Of a stretch of DNA of 53,567 nucleotides, positions 37,620 to 46,565 are shown piece after piece. Numbering within the stretch: position 1 is the first letter of the stretch; each line of letters opens with the position of its first letter. The notes beneath the pieces were generated by a model. The model worked only from the letters and a program-made list of their open reading frames with translations. It made no database searches and was not told where the DNA came from. The stretch lies in assembly GCF_009696275.1 (NCBI RefSeq), contig NZ_VUMI01000039.1, positions 1 to 53,567 on the forward strand, read 5' to 3'. The DNA comes from Eisenbergiella porci. GTDB taxonomy: Bacteria > Bacillota > Clostridia > Lachnospirales > Lachnospiraceae. A program made the translations under genes and the position numbers.

Positions 37620-37648
37620 ATCATACCACAACCCATCCCCAAAAGCAA
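37620..37648 (-). promoter_or_regulatory. Promoter of the T-box operon
   Basis: -35 TTGCTT (37643-37648), 17-bp spacer, -10 TATGAT (37620-37625), placing the start at about 37613, just before stem I. Confidence 0.65.
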
Positions 37649-37667
37649 GACTTTCCTTAATCCCTCT

Positions 37668-38882
37668 TTATATCTCTTTAATCCTCTCCACAGCCTCCAC
37701 CGTATTCTCATACGACCCAAACGCCGTCAGCCTGAAATACCCTTCCCCGCTCGGCCCGAACCCCGCTCCCGGCGTCCCGACCACATTCGCCCGTTCCAGC
37801 AAATAATCAAAAAACTCCCAGCTCCCCATCTGCCCCGGCGTCTTCATCCACACATAAGGAGAATTCACCCCGCCGTACACCTCATACCCGGCGCTCTTAA
37901 GCCCCTCCAGAATATAACGCGCATTTTTCATATACCTGTCCACCATGCTGCGGATCTGCGCCTTCCCTTCCTCCGAATAAACAGCCTCCCCGGCCCTCTG
38001 CACGATATAAGGCGCGCCGTTGTACTTCGTCCCATGCCTCCTGGTCCAGAGCGAATGCAAAGACACTCCGCCGCACACCATATCCTTAGGCACTACCGTA
38101 TAAGCCAGGCGCAGGCCGGTAAAGCCCGCATTCTTGGAAAAAGAACGCAGCTCAATGGCACAGCCCCTCGCCCCCTCACACTCATAAATACTGTGAGGCA
38201 CATCCTCCTGGGAAATATACGCCTCATAAGCGGCGTCAAAAATAATCACCGCCCCCACCCGGTTCGCATAATCCACCCATACCTGCAGCTGATCCTTCGT
38301 CACCGTACAGCCCGTAGGATTATTCGGGAAACACAAATAAATCAAATCCGGCGTCTTTTCCGGCAGCTCAGGGACAAACCCGTTCTCCGCCGTACACGGC
38401 ATATAAATCACATCGCTCCAGACCTCCGACTCCTTATCATAGCTCCCGGTCCTGCCCGCCATCACATTAGAATCCACATACACAGGATACACCGGATCAC
38501 ACACCGCAATTTTACTGTCCGCCGCAAAAATTTCCTGAATATTGGCAGAATCCGACTTCGCCCCGTCAGAAACAAAAATCTCATCCGGTTCAACCGCGCA
38601 GCCCCTTGCCTGAAAATCATTTTCCGCAATGGCCTTCCGCAGAAACTCATACCCCAAATCCGGGGCATACCCATGAAACGTATCCGCATCCGCCATCTCA
38701 TCCACAGCCCTGTGCAAAGCCTCCACCACTGCGCCCGGCAGCGGCTGCGTCACATCCCCGATCCCTAAGCGGATGATCCTCTTATCCGGATTTGCCGCAG
38801 AAAACGCACTCACCTTTTTCCCAATTGTTGAAAAAAGATAACTTCCCGGAAGCTTCAGATAATTTTCATTTATCCTGTACAT
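37668..38882 (-). CDS. dapL: LL-diaminopimelate aminotransferase
   Basis: 404 residues from [20 protein letters not shown] (ATG at 38882, AGAGGAG upstream). PLP enzyme that converts tetrahydrodipicolinate directly to LL-DAP for peptidoglycan and lysine. Seen: [33 protein letters not shown], and the PLP lysine in [16 protein letters not shown]. Follows dapF by 16 bp, so the two sequential steps are co-expressed. Confidence 0.92.
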   Translation of the reverse strand: MYRINENYLKLPGSYLFSTIGKKVSAFSAANPDKRIIRLGIGDVTQPLPGAVVEALHRAVDEMADADTFHGYAPDLGYEFLRKAIAENDFQARGCAVEPDEIFVSDGAKSDSANIQEIFAADSKIAVCDPVYPVYVDSNVMAGRTGSYDKESEVWSDVIYMPCTAENGFVPELPEKTPDLIYLCFPNNPTGCTVTKDQLQVWVDYANRVGAVIIFDAAYEAYISQEDVPHSIYECEGARGCAIELRSFSKNAGFTGLRLAYTVVPKDMVCGGVSLHSLWTRRHGTKYNGAPYIVQRAGEAVYSEEGKAQIRSMVDRYMKNARYILEGLKSAGYEVYGGVNSPYVWMKTPGQMGSWEFFDYLLERANVVGTPGAGFGPSGEGYFRLTAFGSYENTVEAVERIKEI

Positions 38883-38898
38883 ATCAAAATTTCTCCTC

Positions 38899-39744
38899 TC
38901 AATCCTCCACACAGCCCTCAAACACCGTCTCCGCAGGCCCTGTCATATAAACCCGGTTGTTCTTTTCATCCCACTCGATTTCCAGTTCCCCTCCCAGGAC
39001 CTTAACCGTCACCCGTCTCTCCGTCAGCCCATTTAACACACAGGCCACAGCCACAGCGCAACAGCCCGTCCCGCAGGCCAGCGTCTCCCCGGAGCCGCGC
39101 TCCCAGACACGCATTTCCACCGTATTCCTGTCCAAAACCTTCACGAATTCCGTATTCACCCTTCTGGGGAACCTGGGATGATTCTCAAAAAAAGGCCCTG
39201 TCTTTTCAATTTCCAGACCTGCCACATCCTCCATGTACACCACCGCATGAGGATTTCCCATGGAAACACAGGTCATTTCATAACTCCTGCCCTCCACCTC
39301 AATCGCTTCAGCCACCGCCTGCTCACCGTCACATACAACAGGGATCTCCTCCGCCCTGAGCACAGGCTCCCCCATATCCACACGCACCTGCTTCACCCTG
39401 CCATTCTCCGTAAAAAGCCGCAGATACTTCACCTGTCCGAAGCTCTCAACAGTAATTTCCGTCTTATCCGTCAGCCCTTTGTCATACACAAACTTCGCCA
39501 CGCACCGGATGCCATTCCCGCACATCTCCGCCCGCGTCCCGTCCGCATTGTACATCTCCATTTCAAAATCCGCCAGACTGGACGAATTCACAAAAATCAC
39601 GCCATCTCCTCCGATCCCGAAATGCCGGTCGCTCATCCGTCTGACAAAATCAGGCTTCTTTTCCAACGGGATTTTTTCCGTAAAACCATTAATATACACA
39701 TAATCATTTCCGCAGCCCTGCATTTTTGTAAAATTTATCTTCAT
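38899..39744 (-). CDS. dapF: Diaminopimelate epimerase
   Basis: 281 residues. Interconverts LL- and meso-DAP with two cysteines as acid/base: MCGNGIRC near the N-terminal half and [12 protein letters not shown] near the C-terminal half. Also [13 protein letters not shown] at the start. Lies between the ANTAR regulator and dapL on one strand. Confidence 0.93.
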   Translation of the reverse strand: MKINFTKMQGCGNDYVYINGFTEKIPLEKKPDFVRRMSDRHFGIGGDGVIFVNSSSLADFEMEMYNADGTRAEMCGNGIRCVAKFVYDKGLTDKTEITVESFGQVKYLRLFTENGRVKQVRVDMGEPVLRAEEIPVVCDGEQAVAEAIEVEGRSYEMTCVSMGNPHAVVYMEDVAGLEIEKTGPFFENHPRFPRRVNTEFVKVLDRNTVEMRVWERGSGETLACGTGCCAVAVACVLNGLTERRVTVKVLGGELEIEWDEKNNRVYMTGPAETVFEGCVED

Positions 39745-39801
39745 GTATCTTTTCCTTCTTTCCTGAAAAATAACTGCCCTGTCCCTTTGCAGCCACTCAT
39801 G

Positions 39802-40347
39802 TCAATTCCTTGTTACCAGCACCATTTTCGCCATCTCCACCATGTTGGTGCCGCTGTCCATACTGCACTTTTGTATGTACCTGTGCGCTTCCTCTTCCGT
39901 CATCCGGTTCCGCTCCATCAGCAAAGCCTTGGCCTCTTTGATAATCGCCTCCTCCTCCTTGCTCCGTTCCCTGGGCGCAAGCCGCTGCCTTCTCCTCTGC
40001 CTTTCCCTGGACTGACACATCATATCCACCGTGCTGACCAGCTCCTGCACCTTCAAGGGCATGGAAAGACACACAATATCCTTCACGCTGACCTCGCTTA
40101 AATATCCCGGGGAGGCCAGGAGGAGCATATCCATTCCCGGGAGAAGATAATCATATAGCTCCGAATATGCCATATCTATCAGCTTATAGCTGCAGATAAC
40201 AATACCGCCGGATAAAGCATCCGCAGCCCCCAGCGCCTGGGCGCCGGTGCTGCAGGCCGCCATCACTGAAAAGCCGCTACGCACAAGAACATTCTTTATG
40301 CTTTTGGCATCCTCTATTTTCGGTAAAACCACAATGATATTTGTCAC
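39802..40347 (-). CDS. ANTAR-domain antiterminator/response regulator
   Basis: 181 residues from a GTG at 40347 (GGAGG seven bases upstream; the longer ATG frame reads through the leader). N-terminal pseudo-receiver (~1-120, NIIVVLPKIEDAKSIKNVL): the usual phospho-Asp site reads ICSYKL, so it may not be phosphorylated. C-terminal three-helix ANTAR domain (~130-181, EEAIIKEAKALLMERNRMTE, EEAHRYIQKCSM). ANTAR proteins bind paired RNA hairpins and prevent terminator formation, often for nitrogen genes. Directly downstream of glnA, so a role in glutamine/nitrogen control is likely. Confidence 0.82.
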   Translation of the reverse strand: MTNIIVVLPKIEDAKSIKNVLVRSGFSVMAACSTGAQALGAADALSGGIVICSYKLIDMAYSELYDYLLPGMDMLLLASPGYLSEVSVKDIVCLSMPLKVQELVSTVDMMCQSRERQRRRQRLAPRERSKEEEAIIKEAKALLMERNRMTEEEAHRYIQKCSMDSGTNMVEMAKMVLVTRN

Positions 40348-40383
40348 ATGAGTACCTCCATCTGTAAGCAGCTCCCGATACGG

Positions 40384-40490
40384 CACATGGCCCGTATGGC
40401 CATATCGCAGCGCCCGTTACAGCACATGGCCCGTACGGCCATGAAGCAGCGCCCGTTACGACACATGGCCCGTATGGCCATGAAGCAGCT
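40384..40490. repeat. 39-bp tandem hairpin repeat between glnA and the ANTAR gene
   Basis: Units begin at 40384, 40423 and 40462 (the third partial). Each has the inverted repeat ATGGCC-CGTAT-GGCCAT plus CAGCGCCCGTTAC. The units start right after the glnA stop and end just before the ribosome binding site region of the ANTAR gene. Confidence 0.8.
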
Positions 40491-40494
40491 TCGC

Positions 40495-41838
40495 TCAGAA
40501 TCGGTTCAAATACTCATTAATCTCCCAGTCCGTTACCTGCGCACGGTACCTGTTCCACTCTTCCTTTTTGGCCTCAATATATTTGTTCGCCACATGCTCG
40601 CCCAATGTTTCCCTGATAAATTCGTCCTTCTCCAGCTCTTCAACCGCCTCTATCAAGGTACCCGGAAGACGCTCTATCCCCATCAGTTTTTTCTCATCCT
40701 CTGTCATGGCAAAAATATTGCAGTTCACGCTCTTTGGCGGCTCCGTTTTTTCCCGGATACCTTCCAATCCGGCCCGCAGACATACCGCCAGCGCCAGATA
40801 GGGATTGGCCGCCGGATCAGGACTTCTCAGTTCAATCCTGGTTTTCTCGCTTCCCGCCGCCGGAATCCGTAGCAGAGGGCTTCTGTTAGCCGTGCTCCAC
40901 GCGATGTAAACCGGCGCCTCAAATCCCGGAACCAGCCTTTTATAAGAATTCACAAGCGGATTCGTAATCGCCGTAATTGCCCTGATATGCTTCAGGATTC
41001 CTCCGATAAAATAATAGGCTTCCCTGCTCAGCCCGTTTTCATCCCCGGCGTCCTGAAAAATATTCCTTCCGTCCCTGGACAGAGACATATTGATATGCAT
41101 ACCGGAACCGTTCACCTCCGCTTTCGGCTTCGGCATAAAGGTAGCATGCAGCCCATGTCTTTTTGCAATGGTTTTCACCGTAAGCTTAAAGGTCATAATA
41201 TTATCGGCAGTCGCCAGCGCTTCATCATATTCAAAATCAATTTCATGCTGTGCCGGGGCCGCCTCATGATGGGAGGTTTCCACAACAAACCCCATATCCT
41301 CAAGCGTCAGCACCATATCCCTTCTCGCATTTTCCCCCCGATCCACCGGCCCCAGATCAAAATACCCCGCCTGTTCATGGGTAATCGTCGTAGGCATGGC
41401 GTTTTCATCCATATGGAACAGAAAAAATTCACACTCCGGCCCCACATAAAACGTATATCCCATTTCCTCCGCTTCCTTCAGCGCCGTCTTCAGAATATAT
41501 CTGGGATCCCCTTCAAAAGGCTTATCTCCCGGCCGGTACACATCACAAATCAGCCGCGCCACCTTCCCCTGCTGCGGTCTCCACGGAAAAATCTCAAACG
41601 TATCCAAATCCGGATGCAGAAATAAATCCGATTCCTCTATTTTCACAAAACCATCTATCGCCGAACCGTCAAACATACACCGGTTATCCAGCGCCTTTTC
41701 CAGCTGGCTGGAGGTAATGGCCATATTTTTCAGACAGCCGAACATATCCGTAAACTGCAAACGGATAAACTCCACATCTTCCTCCTCCACCAGTCTCAGG
41801 ATATCTTCTTTCGTATACTTCTTTCCCGCTAACTGCAT
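40495..41838 (-). CDS. glnA: Glutamine synthetase, type I
   Basis: 447 residues from MQLAGKKYTKEDIL (ATG at 41838, AAAGGA nine bases upstream; other in-frame ATGs are worse placed). Makes glutamine from glutamate, ammonia and ATP. Seen: FTDMFGCLKN, the Asp loop DGSAIDGF, ECEFFLF, NGSGMHINMSLS and RIPAAGSEKTRIELRSPDPA. Length and lack of the adenylylation insertion suit the GSI-alpha type of Firmicutes. The leader carries a promoter, an attenuator and a hexaloop hairpin. Confidence 0.93.
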   Translation of the reverse strand: MQLAGKKYTKEDILRLVEEEDVEFIRLQFTDMFGCLKNMAITSSQLEKALDNRCMFDGSAIDGFVKIEESDLFLHPDLDTFEIFPWRPQQGKVARLICDVYRPGDKPFEGDPRYILKTALKEAEEMGYTFYVGPECEFFLFHMDENAMPTTITHEQAGYFDLGPVDRGENARRDMVLTLEDMGFVVETSHHEAAPAQHEIDFEYDEALATADNIMTFKLTVKTIAKRHGLHATFMPKPKAEVNGSGMHINMSLSRDGRNIFQDAGDENGLSREAYYFIGGILKHIRAITAITNPLVNSYKRLVPGFEAPVYIAWSTANRSPLLRIPAAGSEKTRIELRSPDPAANPYLALAVCLRAGLEGIREKTEPPKSVNCNIFAMTEDEKKLMGIERLPGTLIEAVEELEKDEFIRETLGEHVANKYIEAKKEEWNRYRAQVTDWEINEYLNRF

Positions 41839-41893
41839 AGCTACCATTCCTTTCCCTGCAAAATAATCCCCTTGCTTATTGATAACACTTCGT

Positions 41894-41917
41894 AACAGTT
41901 CAGCCATTTGAACTATT
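41894..41917 (-). promoter_or_regulatory. Hexaloop hairpin in the glnA leader
   Basis: Minus strand: AATAGTTCA, loop AATGGC, TGAACTGTT, a 9-bp stem with a six-base loop having A at position 1 and G at position 4, as in ANTAR target loops. It also belongs to the AACAGTTC repeat family, so the resemblance may be chance. Confidence 0.4.
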
Positions 41918-41936
41918 GCATATATCCCATCAAACG

Positions 41937-41970
41937 AAAAAAAGCGCTCCTACCCCACTGGTAAGAACGC
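41937..41970 (-). terminator. Attenuator in the glnA leader
   Basis: GCGTTCTTACC and GGTAGGAGCGC pair over 11 bp (two G-U) with a five-base loop, then seven Ts. It lies between promoter and glnA, so it must be overcome for glnA expression. Candidate target of the ANTAR protein. Confidence 0.75.
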
Positions 41971-41987
41971 CGTTGCCCTACTTCCAT

Positions 41988-42017
41988 ATACTAACAGCAG
42001 CTCCCCGGATTTGTCAA
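41988..42017 (-). promoter_or_regulatory. glnA promoter
   Basis: -35 TTGACA (42012-42017), 18-bp spacer, -10 TAGTAT (41988-41993). The start would be about 41981, giving a leader of some 140 bases. Confidence 0.65.
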
Positions 42018-42050
42018 CATTTTTTTACTCTCCGCAGCCGTGTTTCACCG

Positions 42051-42278
42051 CTAAGCTAACGCATTCCAGAAGAAAAAATAAATCAGCACACAGCCCCAGG
42101 CATTCCCTGTATAATCCCGGACCGCCAGCATCCCATAAATAATAATGAAATCACACAGCCCCACAACAAACGTTTCCGGCGCCAGCCCCAAAACCGCATG
42201 CACCACAAGACATATCACTCCGCCGGCCGCCGCCCCCAGCTTCTCCCATTTCAGCCCAAAGCTGCGAAACCCCGGCAA
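42051..42278 (-). CDS. Small membrane protein or fragment
   Basis: About 75 codons with a TTG as the only upstream start and no ribosome binding site. Two hydrophobic segments (GVICLVVHAVLGL; DFIIIYGML...VLIYFFFW) suggest a real membrane protein end. It abuts a GNAT remnant on the other strand, so it is probably a truncated gene whose 5' part is lost. Confidence 0.35.
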   Translation of the reverse strand: MPGFRSFGLKWEKLGAAAGGVICLVVHAVLGLAPETFVVGLCDFIIIYGMLAVRDYTGNAWGCVLIYFFFWNALA

Positions 42279-42282
42279 CGCC

Positions 42283-42375
42283 CCGGCCGCCTCCCTCTAC
42301 ACCCACTACGGCTTCCGCTTCAACGGCGAAAAAGACATCCACGGCGAACACGTCATGGTCCTGGAATGCATCTGA
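42283..42375 (+). pseudogene. GNAT acetyltransferase C-terminal remnant
   Basis: The frame ending at 42375 reads NAPAASLYTHYGFRFNGEKD and HGEHVMVLE, the typical last strand and helix of a GNAT acetyltransferase (A..LY...GF...GE). The CoA-binding and N-terminal parts are absent, replaced by reverse-strand membrane-protein sequence. Confidence 0.55.
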
Positions 42376-42394
42376 AATCCATTCCCCCCATCTA

Positions 42395-42530
42395 CACCCC
42401 CGCCCAGTTCTTTTTTTCCTCCTACCCTGCCCTGTTTTTTACCCTGCCCTTTTCCCTTCCCTTTTTGCCCTGTTCTTTTTCCCTGTCCTTTTGCCCTGTC
42501 CTTTTGTCCTATCCTTTTTCCCCTTCACAA
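42395..42530. repeat. Polypyrimidine tract
   Basis: About 135 bp of almost pure C/T on the plus strand with irregular repeats of CCCTGTCCTTTTG. Low complexity, noncoding, possibly able to form triplex (H-) DNA; it directly precedes giant palindrome 2. Confidence 0.7.
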
Positions 42531-42537
42531 CCTACCC

Positions 42538-42856
42538 GCCCGGCGGAGGAGAATTGTCCTGGCGGTGGGGGCGCGGGGAGATTTGCGCAGGGGGCGGGGT
42601 GTGAGGGGGATTCCCGGATGCTTACGAAGTTTTGGAGCTGTTTCTTAAAGCCTCCGACAGACGCTTTGCCCGCAATACGGCAGCTGTCCGAGGAGCCTGC
42701 GACGAGTTCCTGCCGTATCAGGGCCGCCAAAGCGACTGCCGGAGGCTTTTAGAAACAGCCCAAAACTGAATAGCATCCGGGAACCCCCTCACACCCCGCC
42801 CCCTGTGCAAATCTCCCCGCGCCCCCCACCGCCAGGACAATTCTCCTCCGCCGGGC
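42538..42856. repeat. Giant palindrome 2
   Basis: Arms 42538-42668 and 42728-42856 are inverted copies of about 130 bp with roughly 90 % identity (outer end GCCCGGCGGAGG / CCTCCGCCGGGC, inner end ACGCTTTG / CAAAGCG). The 59-bp centre has a nested 9-bp stem ATACGGCAG/CTGCCGTAT. No gene inside. Same architecture as palindrome 1 but different sequence. It lies 85 bp upstream of the next gene. Confidence 0.8.
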
Positions 42857-42941
42857 CCCCACCACCCCAAGAAAACTTTCAGTAATAAAAATCCCCCATG
42901 CGGAGTAAACTGTATAAACAACATGAATCGGGGATATTGAT

Positions 42942-43601
42942 ATGAGTTCCAAGACCAAAATAGTCGTACTGCACTTAAAAGAATTGATATATACCGGCAT
43001 CTTTGTGGTGCTGGGAATACTTTTCCTGCTTCTTCTCATTATCATGTTCCTGCCCGGGAAAAAGACAACGCCGGAAGCAACCGGCGCCGATGAAGGCCGC
43101 TATACCCCTGGGAAATACACAACTTCCCTGATTCTGGGAAATTCCGCAGTAGATGTGGAGGTCGTTGTGGACGATAACAATATCAACTCCATACGGCTTG
43201 TGAACCTGGATGAAGCGGTAACGACCATGTACCCGCTGATGGAGCCGGCTCTGAATGATCTGGCTGCCCAGATCTGCGAAAAGCAGTCTCTGGACGATAT
43301 TACTTATTCCGATGACAATAAGTATACCTCTCAGGTACTGCTCGATGCCATCACCAATGCTCTTTCAAAAGCGGAAAAGAACCCGGGCAGCACGAAAGAA
43401 AAAAGTACAAAATCCAAAACCTCTCTGGAACCCATAGAGGAAACAACTCCCGCCGCTCCCGCAGAAAGCACGCCCTCCGCTGAAAACACGGCAGAAACGA
43501 CGCCGGAAAGCAATCAGGAGAACGCAGCGGAAAATACGGCAGAAAATACGCCGGAGACCTCAGCGGATACTCCGGCGGAAACGGCAGCGGCGGCTGAATA
43601 G
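42942..43601 (+). CDS. Membrane-anchored protein with FMN-binding-like domain and acidic tail
   Basis: 219 residues; weak GGGGAT site before the ATG. One membrane helix (~15-38), an extracellular domain (~50-145) with the pattern GKYTTSLILGNSAVDVEVVV then QSLDDITYSDDNKYTSQVLL, resembling short FMN-binding (PF04205-like) domains, and a low-complexity Glu/Thr/Pro/Ala tail (~150-219). Function unknown; flavin attachment cannot be confirmed because the usual S(T)GAT-type motif is not evident. Confidence 0.6.
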   Translation: MSSKTKIVVLHLKELIYTGIFVVLGILFLLLLIIMFLPGKKTTPEATGADEGRYTPGKYTTSLILGNSAVDVEVVVDDNNINSIRLVNLDEAVTTMYPLMEPALNDLAAQICEKQSLDDITYSDDNKYTSQVLLDAITNALSKAEKNPGSTKEKSTKSKTSLEPIEETTPAAPAESTPSAENTAETTPESNQENAAENTAENTPETSADTPAETAAAAE

Positions 43602-43643
43602 CCACCGCTGTTTTTCTTATTCTTTTTCATTCCAAAGGCCATC

Positions 43644-45560
43644 TTACTCCGCCTGCAGCCCTTCAATTTCCTTCAGCCACAGCGTCGCGCAGGCATCCGA
43701 GGGCATGCGCAGATCCCCTCTGGGAGATACCGCCACACTTCCCACCTTCGGTCCGTCCGGCAGACAGGAACGCTTGAACTGCTGCTGGAAAAAACGGCGG
43801 TAAAAATTCTTCAGCCATTTCAAAATAGTTGCATTATCATATTTTCCCGCAAAGGACATCCTGGCAATCCGGTACACCTTGGAGGGTTCAAAGCCGCAGC
43901 GCAGCATATAATACAGGAAAAAATCATGCAGCTCGTAAGGCCCTACCAAATCCTCCGTCTTCTGGCTGATTTTGCCGTCCACCGGGGGAAGAAGCTCCGG
44001 GCTGACAGGAGTGTCAAGCACATCCAGAAGAATCTCCCTCAGTTCCTCCTGCCCGCAGGTATCCGCATAATATTTTACAAGATGACGCACCAGCGTCTTC
44101 GGCACACCCGCATTCACACCGTACATGGACATGTGATCCCCGTTATAGGTTGCCCAGCCCAATGCCAGCTCGGACATGTCGCCTGTTCCGATCACCAGCC
44201 CGCCTGCTCTGTTGGCGATATCCATCAGCACCTGGGTGCGCTCTCTTGCCTGGCTGTTTTCAAAGGTTACATCATGTACATCGCTGTCCTGTCCGATATC
44301 ACGGAAATGCAGACTGACCGCCTCTTTGATATTCACCTCGGACAGAGTGGTGCCCAGCGTACTGGCCAGCCTGCAGGCATTATCATAGGTCCTGTCCGTC
44401 GTTCCGAAGCAGGGCATGGTAACGGAATGGATATTTTCCCTGGGAAGCCCCAGCATATCAAAGGTGCGTACTGTAACGAGAAGCGCCAGTGTGGAATCCA
44501 GTCCGCCGGAAATACCCACGACCGCCGTTTTGCAGCCGATATGCTGATATCTCTTTTTCAGGCCGAAGGACTGGATGGAAAGGATCTCATCGCAGCGGTG
44601 GTTTCTTTTCGCCTCATCCGAGGGCACAAAGGGCATGCTGTCATACCTGCGTGTCAGGACGGTATCCGTTTTTTCCATATGCACCGGAAGATACAGATAG
44701 CCTTCCTTATTCCTCAGGAAGGTGTTCATGCGCCTGCGTTCATGACGCAGCCTCTGAACATCGATTTCCCCATATATGGATTCATTCTCAAAGCGTCTGG
44801 CCCGGGACAGAATCGTGCCATTTTCCGCAATTATGTTATGACCGTTGAAAACAAGATCCTGCGTGGATTCCCCCTCACCCGCACTGGAATACACATAACC
44901 GGAAATCAGGCGGGCGCTGGTGCTCTTTATCAAATCCTCCCGGTAGGCATCCTTTCCTACCGTTTCGTTGGAAGCGGACAGATTCACGATTACGGTCGCT
45001 CCGGCCATCGCATGGGAGGTGGAAGGTGTTTCCGCCGCCCACACATCCTCGCAGATTTCACAGGCAACCTGCAGCCCGTCCACTGCATCCACACAGAAAA
45101 GGATATGCGTGCCAAACGGGATTTTCTCTCCGTCAAACATAAAGTTTTCCGCTTCCGCATTTCCTGCCACAAAATACCGCGCCTCATAAAATTCACCATA
45201 ATTGGGTATGGTTTCCTTCGGGATAAATGCCAGGATTTTCCCGTTCTGGAGAACCGCCGCCACATTGAACAGCTTCCCGCTTTTTTCCAAAGGAAGCCCT
45301 ACGAAAACAAGCGCGTCCCGCCCTCTGGTATATTCCCTGATTTCCTTTAAGCCTTCCGTCGCCCCCTTAAGCAGCGTTTCCTGGAAAACAAGATCCTGGC
45401 AGGTATAGCCGGTGATACAAAGCTCAGGAAAAACGATAATTTTCGCTGCTTCGGCAAAAGCCTCGTCCAGCCCTTTCTTTATCTGCTCCGTATTATAAAC
45501 CGTATCCGCAACCCTGATTCCGGGAGTCAGGGCTGCGGCCTTTACATAACCATGTTTCAA
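43644..45560 (-). CDS. nadE: Glutamine-dependent NAD+ synthetase
   Basis: 638 residues from a TTG with AGGAG six bases upstream. Last step of NAD synthesis. N-terminal nitrilase-fold glutaminase (~1-290: catalytic Glu in IIVFPELCITGY, Lys/Cys in the EICEDVW region) and C-terminal ammonia-dependent synthetase (~320-638) with the P-loop GISGGLDSTLAL and GTGDMSELALGW. Single gene unit. Confidence 0.93.
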   Translation of the reverse strand: MKHGYVKAAALTPGIRVADTVYNTEQIKKGLDEAFAEAAKIIVFPELCITGYTCQDLVFQETLLKGATEGLKEIREYTRGRDALVFVGLPLEKSGKLFNVAAVLQNGKILAFIPKETIPNYGEFYEARYFVAGNAEAENFMFDGEKIPFGTHILFCVDAVDGLQVACEICEDVWAAETPSTSHAMAGATVIVNLSASNETVGKDAYREDLIKSTSARLISGYVYSSAGEGESTQDLVFNGHNIIAENGTILSRARRFENESIYGEIDVQRLRHERRRMNTFLRNKEGYLYLPVHMEKTDTVLTRRYDSMPFVPSDEAKRNHRCDEILSIQSFGLKKRYQHIGCKTAVVGISGGLDSTLALLVTVRTFDMLGLPRENIHSVTMPCFGTTDRTYDNACRLASTLGTTLSEVNIKEAVSLHFRDIGQDSDVHDVTFENSQARERTQVLMDIANRAGGLVIGTGDMSELALGWATYNGDHMSMYGVNAGVPKTLVRHLVKYYADTCGQEELREILLDVLDTPVSPELLPPVDGKISQKTEDLVGPYELHDFFLYYMLRCGFEPSKVYRIARMSFAGKYDNATILKWLKNFYRRFFQQQFKRSCLPDGPKVGSVAVSPRGDLRMPSDACATLWLKEIEGLQAE

Positions 45561-45680
45561 TTTTCACTCCTATTCTGCACGCCAATGCGTACATTCGGCT
45601 AAAATATGATACAAATCAGGCCGGCAGAAAGCGCCTTTCTCCCAGCCCGTCCGGCCTGCCGCCAAAGACGGCGGACACAG

Positions 45681-46565
45681 CTATTTATTCCCGCATTTCT
45701 CAAGTAACCCCTTCAGCTCCGGTATGGAAAAATGATAGCCCTTATTACAGAAATGGCATTTTACTTCAATGGTTTCCCCATCCGCAATCATGTTTCCGAT
45801 TTCTTCGCGTCCGATGCTGATCAGCGCCTTTTCCACCCGTTCTTTGCTGCAGTTGCAGGCAAACTTAACATCCCTGGTTTCCAGGAACTGAAAATCCATG
45901 CCCTTCAGGACAAGCTCCAAAAGCCCCTCCGGTGTAACGCCTTCATCCAGAAGGGAGGTTACCGAACGGATTTTTGACAGGTTGCTTTCCAGCTTCTGTA
46001 TTGTCTCCTCCTCTGCAAACGGCATAAGCTGCACAATAAAGCCGCCCGCCTGCTTCACGGTATTGTCCTTTTCCATCAGCACGCCTAGCCCCACGGAGGA
46101 AGGAACCTGTTCAGAGGTGGCAAAATAATAGGTAAGATCCTCCGCGATCTCACCGGTCTGCAGAGCGGTCTGGCCCACATACGGATCCTTCAGCCCCATA
46201 TCCCGGATGACACGCAGGATCCCGCTTCCTACAGCGCCTCCCACATCCAGCTTTCCCTGGCTGTTGGCAGGAAGTATCACCTGCGGTTCATTGGCATAGC
46301 CCTTGACGCCGCCCATGCTGTCCGCAGTAACCGTCATGCCGCCCATAGGGCCGTCGCCGGTTACCTGGAGTGTCAGAAGATCCTCTTTTCCCTTCAGCAT
46401 GCTGCCCATCATGGCGCCTGCCGTAAGCAGTCTCCCCAGAGCCGCCGTTACCACCGGGCTGGTATTATGGTTCTGCCGGGCTGTTTCCACCGTCTGCCTT
46501 GTTGTCGCCGCAAATGCCCTCACCTGGGCATCCGCAGCCGTTGCTCTTACCAGATAATCCTTCAT
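45681..46565 (-). CDS. hslO: Redox-regulated chaperone Hsp33
   Basis: 294 residues from MKDYLVRATAAD (ATG at 46565, AGGAGAAG upstream). Holding chaperone switched on by oxidation in the cytosol. Substrate-binding domain with GDGPMGGMTVTAD and GYANEP; the C-terminal zinc switch has CNC and CHFC. The start overlaps the upstream methyltransferase stop by 4 bp (ATGA). Confidence 0.93.
   Translation of the reverse strand: MKDYLVRATAADAQVRAFAATTRQTVETARQNHNTSPVVTAALGRLLTAGAMMGSMLKGKEDLLTLQVTGDGPMGGMTVTADSMGGVKGYANEPQVILPANSQGKLDVGGAVGSGILRVIRDMGLKDPYVGQTALQTGEIAEDLTYYFATSEQVPSSVGLGVLMEKDNTVKQAGGFIVQLMPFAEEETIQKLESNLSKIRSVTSLLDEGVTPEGLLELVLKGMDFQFLETRDVKFACNCSKERVEKALISIGREEIGNMIADGETIEVKCHFCNKGYHFSIPELKGLLEKCGNK

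Noticed and set aside
37611-38768. 385-codon open frame opposite dapL
   Set aside because: Overlaps the whole of dapL in antisense; Arg/His/Pro-rich, typical of shadow frames.
40384-40490. Possible CRISPR array (39-bp period)
   Set aside because: Repeats are contiguous with no unique spacers, and there are no cas genes.
43926-45350. 474-codon open frame opposite nadE
   Set aside because: Antisense to a gene with intact catalytic motifs; no ribosome binding site.
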